A stretch of 34,256 nt of DNA from Pseudomonas putida (GTDB lineage: Bacteria > Pseudomonadota > Gammaproteobacteria > Pseudomonadales > Pseudomonadaceae), in contig NZ_JANHLE010000044.1 of the NCBI RefSeq assembly GCF_028682475.1, forward strand, positions 1 through 34,256. Reading direction: 5' to 3'. The translations under genes were made by a program, and so were the position numbers. The notes beneath the pieces are model-generated. The model was given only the letters and a program-made list of their open reading frames with translations. It was not told where the DNA came from and did not search any database. Shown here one piece after another: positions 33,237-34,256 of the stretch; position 1 is the first letter of the stretch; every line of letters begins with the position of its first letter.

Positions 33237-34087
33237 CAACTACCTTACCTCGCCAGTGGATGCTGGAGCAGCTTCGCCTGGGGCGAACCCTTTGCCTGAT
33301 GCTGGACGCTGAAAGTGAACAGGGTATTCACCTGGCGCTGTTGAACCGTCAGGTGCCTGACCAGCATTACAGTGTTTATCGCGACACCCAGGCTTCAGGC
33401 CTTGCCGAGGCCGGCCCTTTCCTGTTCGTTGTCGACAATCCTGGCGATGACGGTGTCAATGCTTTGCTTGAGGCCCCACAGCGCAATTGGGGCTGGCTGG
33501 CGAGCATCGCTGAAGGCGAACAACTTGATCTGCTCCAGCATTGGCGCGAGCGAGCGATTGTCGGCACCCGGCCGAATCAGGCGCTGTACCGCTTTCATGA
33601 CAACCGCGTGCTGAACCGGGCGCTGAGGTATTTACCTGAGAACCTGTTGCCCGCTTACCTGGGGCCCGCGATCAGTGTGTGCTATTGGCAGGGTGAAAGT
33701 TGGCAGGTCAGCGCAAATCCTGCTCCAGGTCACTATGCGCTTCCTGAGGATCCGGCCTGGCTGCGAATCCCTGCGCCGGCCACGCAGGTAGCGGATACAC
33801 GCAAAACCAATGCCTATCGCTATCTGTTGGACCAGCACCTGGAAGCCTACCTGGCACTGGCTGAGCAGCAAGATCCCGAAGCGTGGCTGGACCAACAACT
33901 GGCGCTGGCTGAAGCATGGGGCTGGGTAGCACCGGTGCAGTTGGCGTTGTTGTTTGCGCTGAGTTTAACCGAACCTGGCGGTATACCGGCCGAGCGCTGG
34001 CCGCCGCATCCCGATGAAACGCCAGCCGCACATTTCGAGCGGGTGCAACAGGAAATGGAGTTTTGGCAAGGAGAGGGTCCGTTATGA
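33233..34087 (+). CDS. DUF4123 T6SS effector chaperone/adaptor (second)
   Basis: This 284-residue DUF4123 protein starts at the ATG that overlaps the vgrG stop (ATGA); a GTG at 33209 would lie inside vgrG. The family motifs are clear: AEAGPFLFVVD near residue 60, HWRERAIVGT near 103, and ALYRFHDNRVLNRALRYL near 118-136. It should load a specific cargo on the Cys-containing tail of the right VgrG. It differs widely from the first adaptor, so the cargo is different. Its stop overlaps the start of the next gene (ATGA). Confidence 0.9.
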   Translation: MTTTLPRQWMLEQLRLGRTLCLMLDAESEQGIHLALLNRQVPDQHYSVYRDTQASGLAEAGPFLFVVDNPGDDGVNALLEAPQRNWGWLASIAEGEQLDLLQHWRERAIVGTRPNQALYRFHDNRVLNRALRYLPENLLPAYLGPAISVCYWQGESWQVSANPAPGHYALPEDPAWLRIPAPATQVADTRKTNAYRYLLDQHLEAYLALAEQQDPEAWLDQQLALAEAWGWVAPVQLALLFALSLTEPGGIPAERWPPHPDETPAAHFERVQQEMEFWQGEGPL

Positions 34088-34256
34088 GCCTGGCACTTCA
34101 GCATTTGGCTTTGCTTAGCTGTTTTCCCTTGATGGCAAGCTGCGGCAACGGTAGCGCCAACACTTTTACCTTTACTGCTGATCTTCCGCCGAACTTTGTG
34201 TATGTGGCGGAGGTTTATTACGTTCCCGCCAAAGGTGAAACCTGTACGGTGCCGAC
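34084..34256 (+). CDS. Small exported protein, probable lipoprotein, 3' end beyond window
   Basis: Only the first 57 or so codons are in the window. The ATG overlaps the adaptor stop (ATGA), so the product is translated with it. The protein opens with a hydrophobic stretch (MSLALQHLALLSCFPLMASC) that looks like a lipoprotein signal, though the lipobox is weak (Met at -3) and no basic residue precedes the core. The following NTFTFTADLPPNFVYVAE suggests a beta-rich periplasmic domain. I do not recognise it. It could be an immunity protein placed ahead of its effector, or the cargo of the second adaptor. Confidence 0.6.
   Translation, partial: MSLALQHLALLSCFPLMASCGNGSANTFTFTADLPPNFVYVAEVYYVPAKGETCTVP

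Noticed and set aside
1..34256. CRISPR arrays, tRNA or rRNA genes, insertion sequences, integrases
   Set aside because: I saw no short regularly spaced repeats, no cloverleaf or rRNA-like sequence, and no transposase or integrase frame in the window.

Overview
The window is GC-rich, Pseudomonas-type chromosomal DNA carrying a nearly complete type VI secretion system (T6SS). The gene order tssA-tssB-tssC-tssE-tssF-tssG-tssH(clpV)-sfa-orfX-fha-tssJ-tssK-tssL-tssM-stp-stk is that of the P. aeruginosa H2-T6SS locus. A non-aeruginosa Pseudomonas of the fluorescens/putida type is my inference. The species cannot be fixed from the sequence.

Left flank (1-4829, + strand): the 3' part of a vgrG, a DUF4123 adaptor overlapping it by ATGA, and a large LysM-headed candidate effector with an unrecognised C-terminal region. 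Next (4877-10275, - strand) come five tandem paralogous lipoproteins with a SUMF1 / formylglycine-generating-enzyme fold. They run convergently towards the effector, and a strong hairpin between the two units can terminate both. They lack the catalytic cysteines of true formylglycine-generating enzymes. Their number, outer-membrane lipoprotein signals and position make them candidate immunity proteins for the LysM effector. This is the most interesting part of the window.

Centre (10276-31158, + strand): a 386-bp divergent regulatory region, then the structural operon. It encodes the cap protein TssA, sheath TssB/TssC, baseplate TssE/F/G/K, sheath-recycling ATPase ClpV, a sigma-54-dependent activator, a 46-residue lipoprotein (OrfX), an FHA protein, the membrane complex TssJ/L/M, and a PP2C phosphatase/Ser-Thr kinase pair. 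Many junctions overlap or nearly overlap, so co-transcription and translational coupling are likely.

Right flank (31182-34256, + strand): a complete vgrG nearly identical to the left one except in its C-terminal tail, another DUF4123 adaptor, and the start of a small exported protein cut off by the window end. The T6SS core therefore sits between two vgrG-adaptor-cargo modules in direct orientation. No hcp and no PAAR gene is present, so those parts must come from elsewhere in the genome.
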